Made by a program: the position numbers and the translations under genes | NCBI GenBank assembly: GCA_019155185.1 | Contig: CM032802.1 | Coordinates: 9,524,501-9,588,500, forward strand | Length of the DNA stretch: 64,000 bases | Reading direction: 5' to 3' | From: Beaufortia kweichowensis | Lineage: Eukaryota; Chordata; Actinopteri; Cypriniformes; Gastromyzontidae | Shown: positions 1 through 13,800 of the stretch, piece by piece | How positions within the stretch are numbered: position 1 is the first letter of the stretch | Layout: each line of letters starts with the position of its first letter | Notes under the pieces: generated by a model | What the model was told of the DNA's origin: nothing | The model's database searches: none | Seen by the model: only the letters and a program-made list of their open reading frames with translations

Positions 1-66
1 TATCTTTAATATTGACTTTATATTGACTTTAATATTAAATCATGTGAAAAACAGACAGGGTCACAT
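1..66 (+). repeat. Truncated copy of the same dispersed repeat
   Basis: TATCTTTAATATTGACTTTA at the window edge matches 10807-10826 closely, and ACAGACAGGGTCACA at 51-65 matches 51586-51600. The 5' part lies outside the window and the middle is shortened. Confidence 0.5.
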
Positions 67-238
67 ATTATCTGTTATAAAAATGTTAAAAGTTATATCA
101 TATGTATAATAAGTTTAACATGGAACTGTTTACTTCATTTGAAGGTGTTGTGTTGTTCCACTATATATGTGAATTTATACGGCGCCCCTAGTGGTGACTG
201 CTGGTATAATTACTGAATGTGTATGTGTGTGATCTGAG

Positions 239-257
239 TGTGTGTGTGTGTGTGTGT
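239..257. repeat. (GT)n short microsatellite
   Basis: Nineteen bases of GT in a longer GT-rich stretch beginning near 217. Confidence 0.85.
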
Positions 258-3200
258 CTGCTCTTTGTCTCCTAAGATGTTTTGCAACGGCAAGTTGGTC
301 TTTGACGGTTGGAATGGGGGGGTGTCAGTCTGGTGGGACGGGGGTATCTAACGGACACCCCCAGGTCCATGTGAGGGGATGTGCTGAGGGAAAATGTCAC
401 ACAAATGTCAAGTGTATAAGCACAAAGCAAGACTCCCCCAGCAAAGCGTCACCCCTCCCAAATCTCCTCCCAGATCTCCTCCCTTCTGCCCGCCGAACTC
501 TCCTCCCTTCCCGCTTATTTTGTCTGTTGTTTTTTTTACTTTATGGCCCCTCTCAACAGTTTTATAGCCATTTCCTGCCCCGTGTCTCTTTTTCAGAGCT
601 CTTATCGCAAGCTGTTAACAACTCTAGCTGTTAGATATCTCTCCTTACTGTTTACACTCTTGGCATCACCGCCTGCCTGTTACTCCAGTGACCCATCCAG
701 TTGTTTGCTCGGTTGTGGCCTTGCTGACATTGCGTGTTTTTGCTCTTTGTGTGTATGTGCGTGCTTGTGTTGTGTGGGTTTTTGTTACTGCACCTACTCT
801 GTTGCCTGCTTTGAATAGGCCCCTCAGGTCACTCTGTTCCAGACATGCATGTCTACCCCCCTGCCCCCAAAAACACACACACAGACAGACCCGCCCCCAA
901 ATGAGGATTGTTGAATAACAGGGTCCGGCATGGGACCCCAGGGCTTACGGGCAACTACACGACCGTAAACATCAACACAAACTGTTATTGTCGCCCTGAA
1001 GGCTTGCTGATTTTCCGATCAGACCTTTTCTAATCCTCTACGGCCCGCATAGCTGGAATTATTTGCATTCCTTAGCCGAAACCACATAATACACAGATTG
1101 TAGCTTTACTGTATAAAGCTTAGATATCGCTCTCTAATGACTGCTAAACTGGTACAAGCTTTTTCTCTCTTCCAAACCTGAGCTTGGGTTTGTGTTATTT
1201 TAGTTTAGATGGGTCCAGATGGTCTTTCTGTGTGTCTGTGTCTTGCTTACTCTTAAATTCGTGTGGTGGGTGGTGTAGGTTGTGTGTGTAATCCCTGGCC
1301 CTGCCCAGACATGTGTGGGAGTCTTTCCTCTTGTGATGTTTTTTAAAGCACTTTGCGAAGACTCTTCTTCCTGTTCCTTCTCCAGAGAGGGGAAGTTGTG
1401 CAAACATTTAATGATTTCTATCAGATCCAAGAATACAAAATTGACTTATTGCTCAAAGGAATATACAGTTACTAATCAGTCTTAAGAAAGCCCTGAATAA
1501 TTAAGATGGTTTTAGGTTCACCTGACTTGCTAAATGAAGCACAGGTGCTAGAAATGTAAATGACTAGTTGATTGTTGTGATCCATTCTTGTGTGCCGCTT
1601 GTAGTATACTGGCTTTTCTTCTTTTCTTCTCTGGATGACAAAAACATCTTTACCTCCAGTAATCTGATCAGTGCTTGTTGCCGAAGGCTGTAGAGAAGTC
1701 AATCTGAACTGAAGTCCTTAGGCGAGATGACCAAATCAGCTCAGTCATAAGTCATGCTTTTCCTGCTTAAATTGATTTTATTGGGTTCTGTAAGGAAGGA
1801 AGGAAATGATATGTGTAAGTGTGACACGCCTCTAAAGAATAAGGGGTAATTCCAGTGACATTTTCACAGAATGTATTTCTCACCAATATAATGAACCATC
1901 TGTTTATATTTGACTAAACCCCTGTTAATAGATAACTTGTGCATAGACTGATATTTTTGTGATGTATGGGCTCTATTTAAAAAATGGAAATATACATGTT
2001 TAGATGCAATATGGATGACAAAAAAGAATACACATTATTGAAAGGCAACTTACTTTGTAGGATTTCTGTAAATTGAAATGCACAAATCCATCAAATGGAG
2101 AAGAGATGTAAAAATAGTTATTTTACTTTGATTGTACATTTATGAACAATTTATAAAAACAGCACTTTACCTGACTATTAAAAATCATGCTTTAAACATA
2201 AAACAATGCTTTAAAAACTTTGTAAGACCTTATATGAGCATTTAAACCACCAAATATTGACGTCTGAGCTATCAGTATGGTGAAAACCTTTGGCAAAAAC
2301 TGTATTTTTTCATGGCTTTATAGGCGCATATACAATCTTGCATCTGATTTTTATAGACCGTTAAGAATGTAGCAAAAATAGATTTGGGTAGCTCTAATAA
2401 TGCTGGCTTTTATGCAAAAAAGATGAGAGAATTCTAGGATGCATGTAGGTGCTGAAGGTTATCGCCTGGAGTAGACTTATTTACATCATTCAAACACCAC
2501 AGACTCGCACCTATTTGTACAGATTCTCTTTATTCGCTTTATCTCCACCCCTACACATTTCCCCGTGTGTCATGTCTGGTGGCTTTGTATGAGGTGGGCT
2601 GGGACTGTAGGCATGAATGTGCGTATGTGTGTGTGGATCCGGCTGCTGCCTTCTGGCTAACGTTGAACAGAAGTCGTGATTCATCCTCCGCTCCCGATGC
2701 TCATTCATAAAAATCAGCACGAATACTACGCTTTCCTGTTGGAGCGCTCAGGGGTGCTGGCATGTCCACAACATGTCAGATTCCTCTCAGTCCAGGTTAC
2801 GTGGCAGCAATAAAGAACGCTCTCCCACCAGAGCCGCGGGTATCCCCTCCGTTAGTTGGCTGGGCTCACACGCACTATTTTTGGTCTTTGATTGAAGGAT
2901 TGGAGCCAGTGTTTGCTGTTAGAGGCTGTTAGTCACTTTATAGTTCATATGTAGATGTTTTTTCTAATGATTTGCAGTGACTGCAGTGACTGGTTGGAGA
3001 TTAACAGAATGTTTCCCTGATATTAGTTGCACAATCTTGTCAGTGAACAAAACGTAAAAACAATTTTTTATAGTGTATGATGTGCTCTTTAACCTGATGT
3101 TACTACACTTACTGGGCATGCACATGGAAATGCATTATCCAAACTATAATTTTTAGTTGAAATTAGATAATTTATTTATTAGATAATTAGATAAAAGATT

Positions 3201-4929
3201 TAGATCAAATTGATTTATTTATTTTTTTGATTAAATTTTATTTACATTTGAGCTATTTTTTTATAAAAAGACAGGTGTAATTTTTTTTTTAGTTACCATT
3301 TATTGTTATGAAAATTGGTCAAATATTTATTCTTGAGTGTCGGACCTTTACCCCCAGTATATAGTTTGTCATGATAATATTACAATTCCACTATTAAATA
3401 TATAAAAAAATGTTTTACCTGTGGAATGGTGACAGTTTACAGGTTAAAGCACTGCACATCATTAAATTGAACATTTGTGTTCATCTGAATTATAACAGCA
3501 TTCTCTTTAATTATCGACCTTTGAAAAATCTATATCTATATCATTTACTAATTATAAAATGGATTGTCTAATCCGCTCATATTGTCCCTTAAAGGAAAAA
3601 TCTATAATTATTCATCCAGCACCACCTCAGAATTACCATAAGCAGTATTTTGGCCAAAACTGAATGGATGATGACCACCCAGATGATGACATCTGCTGTC
3701 GCTATACAGCTAAAGGGCCGGCCGATGCTTTCCGTGATGGATGGCATCTTTAATAGATGTAGCGTGACCTCATGATGTCAGGAGGATGAGTTGTAGAGCT
3801 TTGATTCCTTATATGAAGGGCTGGTCTTCTGTGAAGGGTTTGGAGGTGGAGCACGAGGCTCGATCGAGAGAACAGAGCAGCTGACAGGAAGAAGTACGTG
3901 AGCTGGGCTGAAGTAACTCGCATATCATGACTTAAGCGTGGTGCCACCTGTCTTTCACATTAGTTCCAGTGGTCCTGATTGCCTCCAGTACAGACAGTAT
4001 TACATGTAGACTAATGTACTTTCTGTGTTGCTGGATGTGACTGTTGTATTTTCCTGCTTCATTTTTCATCTCAGTAGCATTTAAAGATAAGTGAAAGTTT
4101 AGCACTTCATAAGATATGGGTTATTTATGTTTTTACTGTCGTGCATTCACTATGTATCGGCCTGTCTGTTTATGCTTCACAGTTTCTGCTGATGTGTAGT
4201 ATTTTCTGAATGAAGGGCATTTGATTCAATGGAAATCTGTTTTTGTATGAGATCTGTTGCCGCACATTCTGTTTGTAGTTGTCATGAGGACGTGCGGAGG
4301 CAATATAAGGACAGACAGTAAGCTGAGCGAATCTGCAGGCTATTGGAGGAAAAGCTCATATTTCATGCTTTGCACTCACTGACTTCTTCGTAAAACCCGA
4401 AAAAAGGATTTTGTTTTACAAGCACTCATTCCTTGTTTTGAATGAAGTGGCCAAGCACTTCTTAAAAATGTTTTATTGGTCAGAGCAACACTAAAGGCTG
4501 AATATCCACATGTTAAAACATCTCCATGTTTGTTAACAGTATATGTAGATCTAAACTTAAGCCATGTGTGGGTGTATCTGTGTTTGTGCGTCAGTTTTAC
4601 CTCCTTTTTCTTGAGAAGCCACATGCTTGATTCTGTTTTGGAAGGGCATAAATAATATACTTGAGCTCATTATTGTGTAAGAAAGCTCTGGATGTGTAAC
4701 GGTTCAGTCTCCACAGGCATGTACATGCTGTGAAGATGAAAGCCATCCATAAAATTACAAAGGAAATCATATGGCGTTACTCAACTCATTGAAATAGTTC
4801 TCATAAGTATAGTTCTCTTTCCTTAATCACTTATGATTGGATGATAACCCGGGTGTGTACCCTGCATTGAATAATGCACCATTTATTAACCAAAATAATT
4901 TTTCTTTCTTAATTGTTAAGGCTTATGGT

Positions 4930-4968
4930 GTGGTTGGTTGCTAGGGTGTTGCTATGCAGTTGATAAAG
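4930..4968 (+). repeat. Remnant of GGTTGCTAGGGTGTTGCTA minisatellite
   Basis: GTTGGTTGCTAGGGTGTTGC followed by TATGCAGTTGATAA resembles a unit of a minisatellite common in cyprinid genomes. It lies just before the (TC)n tract. Confidence 0.4.
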
Positions 4969-4984
4969 GGTTCTTTCCCAAGTT

Positions 4985-5185
<201 letters not shown>

Positions 5186-8100
5186 GTGTATCATCTTTAG
5201 CCTGTCAGAGTCCAGCTGAATGGGCACAGGTGACGTTGGGTGCATGGCATTGCTCCCTCCTGGCACATGGGGACTTCCTTGGCTGAGCTCTACTTCTCGT
5301 AGGAATCACTAGTTGGCATGTGGGGATGGTTTGGTTTGCCAAGAGTGAGCTGTGCCATTAATCTTTGGTCTGGTTGATGCAGATTCATCTTTTGTCTGCT
5401 GGAGTTTACACGTTTTTATGATGCCGACTTATCAATCAGTGCCAGGTCTGAATCTCTCACTTATGCCACAGAAAAGATTATAAAGCCAGATGTTTTTAAT
5501 GCCCTTAAAGATTCTGAACTTTGCCTCTTAGAGGTCTAGAAATCCATGCGTGTCGTGTTGACATTCAGTCACTGCTCCGTTTAGGCAAAGATGTCTTTTT
5601 CCCATGAGAGATTGAGCGGCGAACGTGGGACAACCCCACCACGCGACATAAAGGTCAGAAGAAGCACAGCTGTGCTCCTTTATCAGCACACACACTCCAG
5701 CCGTTCACTGTGTCAGATAAATTTAGGCATTGCTCGAGTGCACGACAGCACGTCTGTATCCACTGCTTGGTCAAGTGAAAGAAAGAAGGCATTGTGGGAG
5801 AATTTTCCCCATGTCTGCGACATGTGCGGGTTTATTCATTCATATACTTCTCTAAGATTTACAGGGTGATTAATGTTGAAGGGCTGAAAGGATTGATTGA
5901 CTAAGAATCTTTCTTTAATCGGTTGGGATTTCTTTCATTCGACCGCCGCTGAGAGATGATGTGTGACGTAAAATATCTGGGCCAAACTTTGTTGGAATAA
6001 AAGCATGTCATCTGTCTACCAGTTTGGGAAAATGTCAAGTCCAGAATAAACCAACAGACGTTAGTCAGAGTAGACGCTATATTTAATGAGGCTGACAAAA
6101 ATTAGGCTGGGAGGGATAGTAGTCAATGTCATAATAATTTTGGAAGGTCTGATGTGTTTTGGGGAGAGGAGACCTGTGGATTTTTAAGCAAAAGTAAAGC
6201 AATTGCCCATAATGGAAGTAGTTCTCCTAAAACTGTGCTATTTCATTCGCAGTGAATTATGTCACAGATGCTGCCCTTCGGCAAATTAATCAAGCAGTTT
6301 ACACATTCAGCTTTGGGAAAACAATGTTACCTCTGCTTTATGATGTCATTTTGACAGCGGTCCGACAACTCTTTTTCCTCACAGTGTGTTAAAAGATTAA
6401 ACCATCTCCCAATAAAGTTCATGAAGCAATCATCAGAACCTTCTGGCGGCTTGTTCTAATTCCTGCTGTCTGACAAATACATAAATTGTTGGTGACCGTA
6501 AGGTCTAGTTTTCTGTGCAGCATTAGAGATGGTTTGGGAGAGCTCTAATGGTGACGGGGTGGGGGCCGGAGGTGCATTACACTGCCTTTCATCTGTGTTG
6601 GCACAGTGCACACTGCAGAACTTTGAACCACTCCGTTATCAATTACTAAGATGTAGTTGTGTGTACGTGCGTAAATGAGTGTGTGTGAGTGATCACGTGT
6701 ATTTTCCTCAGGTAACAACAAGAGAAACCATGCTTCTTTAAAGCTATTGATGCTTAAGTCAACATGAAAACAACATTAAGCTCTTTTTTTCAGGTGCACT
6801 TTAGTCCAAAGAAAAAAATGGTTGTTTTTGTCAGTTTACGGACATTGAACTTTTCAATCGTCACTTTTTTAACCTCTTTCTTCATTCACGTGGCGCATAT
6901 TTATTAAGCCAACATGAAATATATTTATATATTTATTTGGTTTAAAATTTTTGTTGTTGTTTGTTGTATTTTGTTGTACTCTGACATGCCATATGGGTCA
7001 TAAATGCTGTTTAATGTTGCTTCTGATGTTTTTGATTTTATCATACAGATACGCACGAGGGTGTTGTTTTGAACACTTGTTCTGATCTTTGTGTGTTATG
7101 AATTGCATGCAAACCAAGCCAAACATGTAGGTGCTTGTAAACAAGCTTGCTTGGACATTCCTTTCCCCTTCATTTACTTTTACAGGCTCTTTTGATGGAT
7201 TATCTCATTTGTCCCTATTCGTAATGTTAAGACACCTGCTATTAGCGTGGTTTTGGTGATCAGGTCACATGTTATTATGTAACTTGTGCATTATGTTATA
7301 TATTTGTTGTAGGATTTGCCTTACAAATTGCAACTGGCTTGTCTGCTTTTAGCTGTATTTTTTATTAATATTTTATACAGACAATTAGTTTTAAATATCC
7401 AGTAATATCCCATATATTTTTTTAAATTATTTTTTTAATTGCACTTTAGTACCTAGTGTAAAGATGGCAACTGAGACTGTTTGGAATGGGAACAAATCTT
7501 CACAAACACCCCCCTCCTTCTGTGTCTGTTTGTTGCCCATTACAACCGAATTGCTACCCGATCACATTTCTATTTTAAGTTGTTTAGAAACCATAGAAAA
7601 AGGACACCCTGGCACATGCTTCGTTCTGTACACTGGCGCTGCTTTAGCGAGGATGCCTAATTTCCTTAAAAAGTCTGTGGTCTGCATGCATTTGTTTATG
7701 TCTTTTCCCCCTCAGAGCTATTCCTTTCTCTCTCTACCATGAACTCTCACACAGAGTGGTTTACCTTTTAGCAGACGCTTCCCCTAAATGGCATCGCCGC
7801 CGCCAGAAAGTGGCAGCCATTACGGAATGCCGAATGGGAGTGTTTATAGAAAAATTCCCGTAATTCCCATCAAAAGCCCAGCCCCAGATGTGGGTCCCCT
7901 CGCTATGACTGTGTAGACTGCGTAAGTACGTGCCCTAAGTTTGGGACACAGAGTTGGCTTTGTTCTATTGGCCTGCAGCATTGTGAGTCTTGATGTTTCC
8001 GCTCGGCATGCGCAAGCCATTCATTTGGACCGCAGAATGCGTTTTTCTCTGGCACACATTTACCCACATGCAAAGGGGTTCCTCCACCTCCTCTCCTTTC

Positions 8101-10752
8101 TCATTTCACAGTTTTTTTTGCAAATGACTTACTAATTTTGTTTACATCACAGTGATTAGGAGAAGGTGATTGGCTCCCAGTAGACGACCGTGCTGTTCTG
8201 ACATAAGTGAGCGATTGTTGCGAGTTGATTATTAGATTAAGCCCCTCGCTGACCTCTCGCCCTCCGCTGTTTCCCCTGCTTGTTAACATCGGATATGCAA
8301 CAGATTTTCATCTTGGTTCGGTCCTCTAAACTGTCAGCTCTCCCATATGGCCAGTTAAAATCTCACAAGTTGCTTTAGGGGCCACATTAAATCAAACTGT
8401 CTTTCCCATGCACCATTTTACATATGGCTGTAACATAGTTTCATCCTAGCTTTAATGGCCTCCAGCAAAGCAGAGGAGAAAAATAAAGAATAAAAGAGAG
8501 TTGTGAGAGGAAATGACATGACAGTGAATCAAAAAGCAGGTGTTAGACTTCAGAGGAACTGGATTGGGCTTTCCGCTGTGCAGTTTGCAAAGCAACCCAG
8601 TGTGACTCCAGGCCAATTGATTTATTTGCCCCTTTCTTTTAAGTGGAATTGAAAAAGTAATGCTCTTCTGAGTGTTACATACACAGTGTTTCTGTCAGTA
8701 TAGGGTTCAAAGAGCTGGTTTGTTTTGAGGCTTTGAAAACCGATGGTTCACAGTGGTTGACTCGCTAAGTAGTTGTCTAACATCTAGCTAACCAACTAGT
8801 GGATGTGATTTCATCTTTTGAGATTTTGATTACAGCAGTGCTTTTAATAGCATCCTGCACGCTTTCAGTGTTTGAGCTGTTTGCATGAAAAACCTCTTTA
8901 GAAAAGTCACATAATCAAAATTATTTGAGGCAACACACATTCAGACAGACAGTCTTCAGCTGTTGCATTACACCTTATCCTGTACTTGGTAGTGTTTTTT
9001 ATGAAACCCTGCAAAAAAATGTGCCATTTAGAATGCTTTACAGTTATGTATCTGTTGTGATATTTGGGGATGTGGTGTCCTAGGGACATTGAAGAGAGAA
9101 AAACATTGTTTCATGTGGCACAGTAAAGAATGGTTTTGATTTTTCATTTTGCTCAGTTTACGCCTTTAGATACGGGTTTACCATAACAGCAAGTCATGTG
9201 GTTACTTGGGGAGGAAAACCTGGCCTGTGCTGAGGGGTTTGAGAATATAGTTCAGTGTCGTCTTCTGGTCCAGCAGCAGGACGTCAGGGTACGTTGAGTT
9301 CTTGGTGTTCCTTGGCAGGACTTAATATTACTTCTCAGCTATTAAGACGATTAATTTAAAATGTACATTTGTGTGCCAGTGCATATAAATATATTTTGCC
9401 ACATAATGAGCAGGATAATATATAATTGCCATTTGGAAATTATGTAGTGACCAAACAATGTTATTTATTCACCCTCATGTCATGCCACAATTTTTGTATA
9501 AAAACAACACCACAAAAACAGTTCTCTAATTATCTTTGTATACTAGGTTTTTTATTGACCATATGGCAAATTTGACTTTTCTAAAAAAAAAAAAAAATTC
9601 AATTCATACACACAGTTTTTCTATTTATGTATCATATTTATCTACCAAAGTAATGTCAATTATTTAGTCATAAACTTTGACCAAGTCAGAATTCTTCTAA
9701 ATTCATCGGTCGTCTCAGCAGCCTGGGAAGTAGATATGAGGAATGCAGAATAAAATGCTCCTTCCCGGGATCTCTTTCTCTTTCTTATTCTCTTACTCGC
9801 TCTGTCTTTTATCCTTCATCGTCTCTGGATCTCACAAAAAGAGTTGAGTTACGGTCATTATGACCAGAGCGTTGCTTTAGCCCGTGTGCCCTAGGTGGCC
9901 GCCTGGACTTGAAAAGACTCATCCAGCCTCTATGAGGGGTCTGGTAATGCTCCGTTATGGAATGCCCTTGAAGTTTTTTTTTACATGTGATACACTTGAC
10001 AATCTTTTAATGAACTATACAACTTTACCAGCTATACCTGCTTATGCGCTGAAAATATTTCAGACCTCCTGGGATGCTTTTGAGACGGGCCCGTGCTCCA
10101 CTTTAAGTTCAGGATTAGAACATGCTTAGGAAACATTTCATTAAGCACATTTAACTTTTAAGAAAGTTTGTGTTTTTTTTAGGCATTCAACATATAAAAT
10201 TTTCCAAATCTCCTACGTAAGTGCATATAGTGCCCCCCCACACTTTTTTACACAATAGTCTTAATAAGAAATGAGTAACTTGCCATTATTGCATTCCTGA
10301 CAGGAAAGCGCTACACATTGAGTGGTTTGTATGGAAACATCTGAGGGAAGGTCTGCTCACTCCATCTCCTTCACATGTATGTACGTGCTCCCACAAACGC
10401 ACTCTCAGCTGCTGCCATGGAAACAGACACTTGCAAACTACTGTTTTTTTTACCCCGCGGGCATTGGGTAGCGTGTTTTGGCCCTTCGTGAGCAAGTGCA
10501 ATTGGAGGAAACGGTCCTTTTGAGGAAGGGAATAGAAGTTAGTCAGCGCCACAGCGTATTTTTAAGTCCACGCTATCCCAGACACCGCATGTGATTTATG
10601 AAGTGAGAGCTAACTGGGCGGGTCACGTCCCGGTAGAGAGGAGAGCTGCTTTAGAGCCTCAGATTTAGATGAGAGAGGAAGGGAAGATGAGGGAGGAGAG
10701 AAATTGTAAAAAACATGGTAAAGTGAAGGAGATACTTTGTCAACCCAGCTAA

Positions 10753-10840
10753 AAGTCATTTTTTTCATCCGACGTAAAGAACATTCTGTGAAAATAAAAC
10801 CTCTATATCTTTAATATTGACCTAGTAACAAAGTTTGAAA
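10753..10840 (+). repeat. Dispersed repeat copy (ATTCTGTGAAAATA family)
   Basis: GTAAAGAACATTCTGTGAAA followed by TATATCTTTAATATTGACCTAGTAA. The first part is shared with 51428-51480, the second with positions 1-40. Confidence 0.6.
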
Positions 10841-13800
10841 TATTTGTTTAGGAAGCCAACTTCCAGGACTATGTGCAAAATGTAAAATGTAGTGTTAATA
10901 AAATCATTGGTTTCTTTAAATAAAATTATTAATTTCAGTAAATTTAAGTACTGTATCTCAAAATCTTTTATATAATTTATCATTTACAGCAATAAACACA
11001 AATGACTTATTTTCATTATTTTTATGGCTGTGACTACTTTAATGCTCCTAATCTTAAAATTAGATTTTTTAGCTGTGTTATTTGCAATCATGCTCTTACA
11101 GAATTAAATGATAAAAAATAGTTTAACTTATTATGTCTTAATGTATAGTTATGTCTAATTCAAAGACATTTCATAATCATATAAAATTTGATCTTCTGTA
11201 CTTTGATCAGGATCTTCTGCATGAGGAACGAGATGCCTCAGATGCTCAGATTTGTGCAGTATATTGATTTAATGTCCTCAGGATTAGAAGCTTCTTTGAC
11301 ATTTTCACAAGTCTGAGCTCTGAGTCTCTGGTAGTACATTTTAAAGGTTGTTGATTTTGCAAATAGAAAAGGGAAGCACGGCATTTTTATACTAATCACA
11401 AATCAAGCCCTTTTTGTGAGTCGTAGACATGAACTTCAAAATAGTCCTGTCAAAACTCCAGACTTGAAGGAAGCTCTTTCTGTCTTGTAATGGCAAAATA
11501 ATCAAGCAGAAACACCATCTCTAAACAGAATTGGGTAACAGGGTACAAAGACACTTCCTGGCTTTCCATGTCTGTAATTGTAGGCCTGGTATTGTGCTGT
11601 CTCTAAAGGAGAGGATATGTGTGTTCATCTGTCTTTTTGTGACACACCCGACAAAGGAATCTCTGATGGTTTGGACCAAATTTGGCTTCCCAGAGAAATA
11701 ACAATTTTGGCTTGTAGCTTACCGGAGTTGTACTGAAATGGTGTTACTATAGTCAGAATCACAAGCGTGGCGTATTTACCATTATGGAACCAATACGGGT
11801 GACAGTTTCATCAGAGAACTCCCCCCCCCAAAGTCGGATCTGGGAACGAGATGAAAGAGGCGGTGACAGCTTTTGGGTTTGTCGCCCTGCTCCTTGGCCA
11901 CTTGGCAGCCGAGTTGATCAGTGAAGAAAACACACTCTCTCTCTCACTTTTTTTTACAATGAAGCCCTTTGTTTTCTTGTCAGCATCCGAAACCGTCAAC
12001 CATTTTCCAAATAGTTTCCAGGTTATTAAAACGGTTCCAGACTGTGTCTGTTGAACGAGCAAGTTTTCATTTAATTGCTTGGCATCCGTCTCCCTGATGG
12101 ACTGCGGGCATCCTCGGAGGCCGGTGCTATTTCTCATTGGGAATCACAGGCTGATAAGCATTTGTGTTGCCTCGCGCGTCCAAGTGGGACCTCCTGCAAA
12201 AATTCTCCCGCAGAAATAACCCTATTTCCCTTATTTTTCATCTCTGGTTTATTTGTCACCTGATTTTCTGATATGATGAGCCAGACTGATCTACTTTAAA
12301 CCTTCACCTCAGCTCAAGACAGCTTTGTTACTCTACAGCGTTTTACTCAGCATAAATAACTGAATGCTCAGTGCCAGTCATGCATAAAGTGGAGATTAAT
12401 AGGGTGATTATTTAGCTTGAAATCCCTGAAGTGTAGTAAATTCTGAGCTTTGAAGCTCAATCCAAGCACTCCTGTTTACCAATGAGATGAATGAGAGATC
12501 AGTCTTTTTCTACTTTATCACTAAACAAAATAACAAAAAGCGGTACAAAAGAAGCATATTCAAGGTGTTTAAACTCTTTCAGGCCAATGAGACTGAAGCC
12601 CTGTGTACACTGACAGCAGATAGCAGATAGATCTGCTAGTCGTATCGTGGTTGCCACATAATTTGTCAACTTTGTCATATTGCCAACCATTGATGATTCC
12701 GAAAGTTGCTAATAGTCATTAAAAATAATTGACGTTCATTTGCTTTGTTGCTACGAATCACAGTCACTGTAAATAATGCATTAAATATTTATTTAGTCTT
12801 TTTCAGCGCCACGTGTTACATGTAGTAAATTTGATGCTGCGATTGAAAATCTTGCTGCTTAGAATCAAAGTCTTAGCCTCTGTCAGTTTGTTCAGCTTTA
12901 GCTGTGACATAAATCTTCTAATTGAGTTTACAGCACCACATCCAGGAAAAACAAGAGCAAGGCAGTGTTATTGAGAGGAAATCCTTCTTCACTTTCTTCT
13001 CTGGCATTTCTCCCTCCTGTTGTTGTTTTACACCACTCTTCTGCAAGTGCACCGTAAATCACTGCTGTCGTGAGTTTGGTGGAAATGACTTGCAGATAAC
13101 AGATTGATTGGTTTGGGAATTTCTGTGGTCATTCATTGCAATCAAATGAGTCATCCATCTTTTGCGGTAGCGTTATTTGCTTCTTCGATATCCGTCATTC
13201 TAACTTATCATAAGCTGCAAATATCGATTGCAGATAAGAGATAGTAAAAATAATCTATTTTAATTGTTAGTTCAGAAGCATTTAAGTATTTTGATTTATC
13301 TCTTTTTTCCCCTTTAAAATCTTTCTGTTACTTCATTCATTCTCACTGTTGTATCAAAGCAGCTGTGGTATTGAGTGCATTTATTCCCCTTCTAGGCTTT
13401 GTTCTCTACTTATACGATACGATTATACCACTTATTTGAACCACCTATTGTCATATTGTTTTATTTCCCAGAGTAAAGGTGATAGAATAGTACACGCTTT
13501 ATGTAAGTACAGAGAACACGGCCTGTGTCAGCACTGTGTTCCTCATCTCTCCTCACTCAACCTTTTTTCTCTCTCTTCACACACTAATCTGTAGTCTTAT
13601 CCTCTGTTCCTCTTTGCCGTAAGGCTACACTGTCGTCATGCTGAGAATAACACTTTGTTCCCTTTAAACTGTATTCACAGCTGAAGGGGAGAGTACAAAA
13701 GTGTGATAATGTATATTCATGCTAATTTTAACAAACCGTAAGCTTTAATATAATGGGTGGTACGGTGAAATTTAAACCACAAAACGGCAAGTAACGTTGA

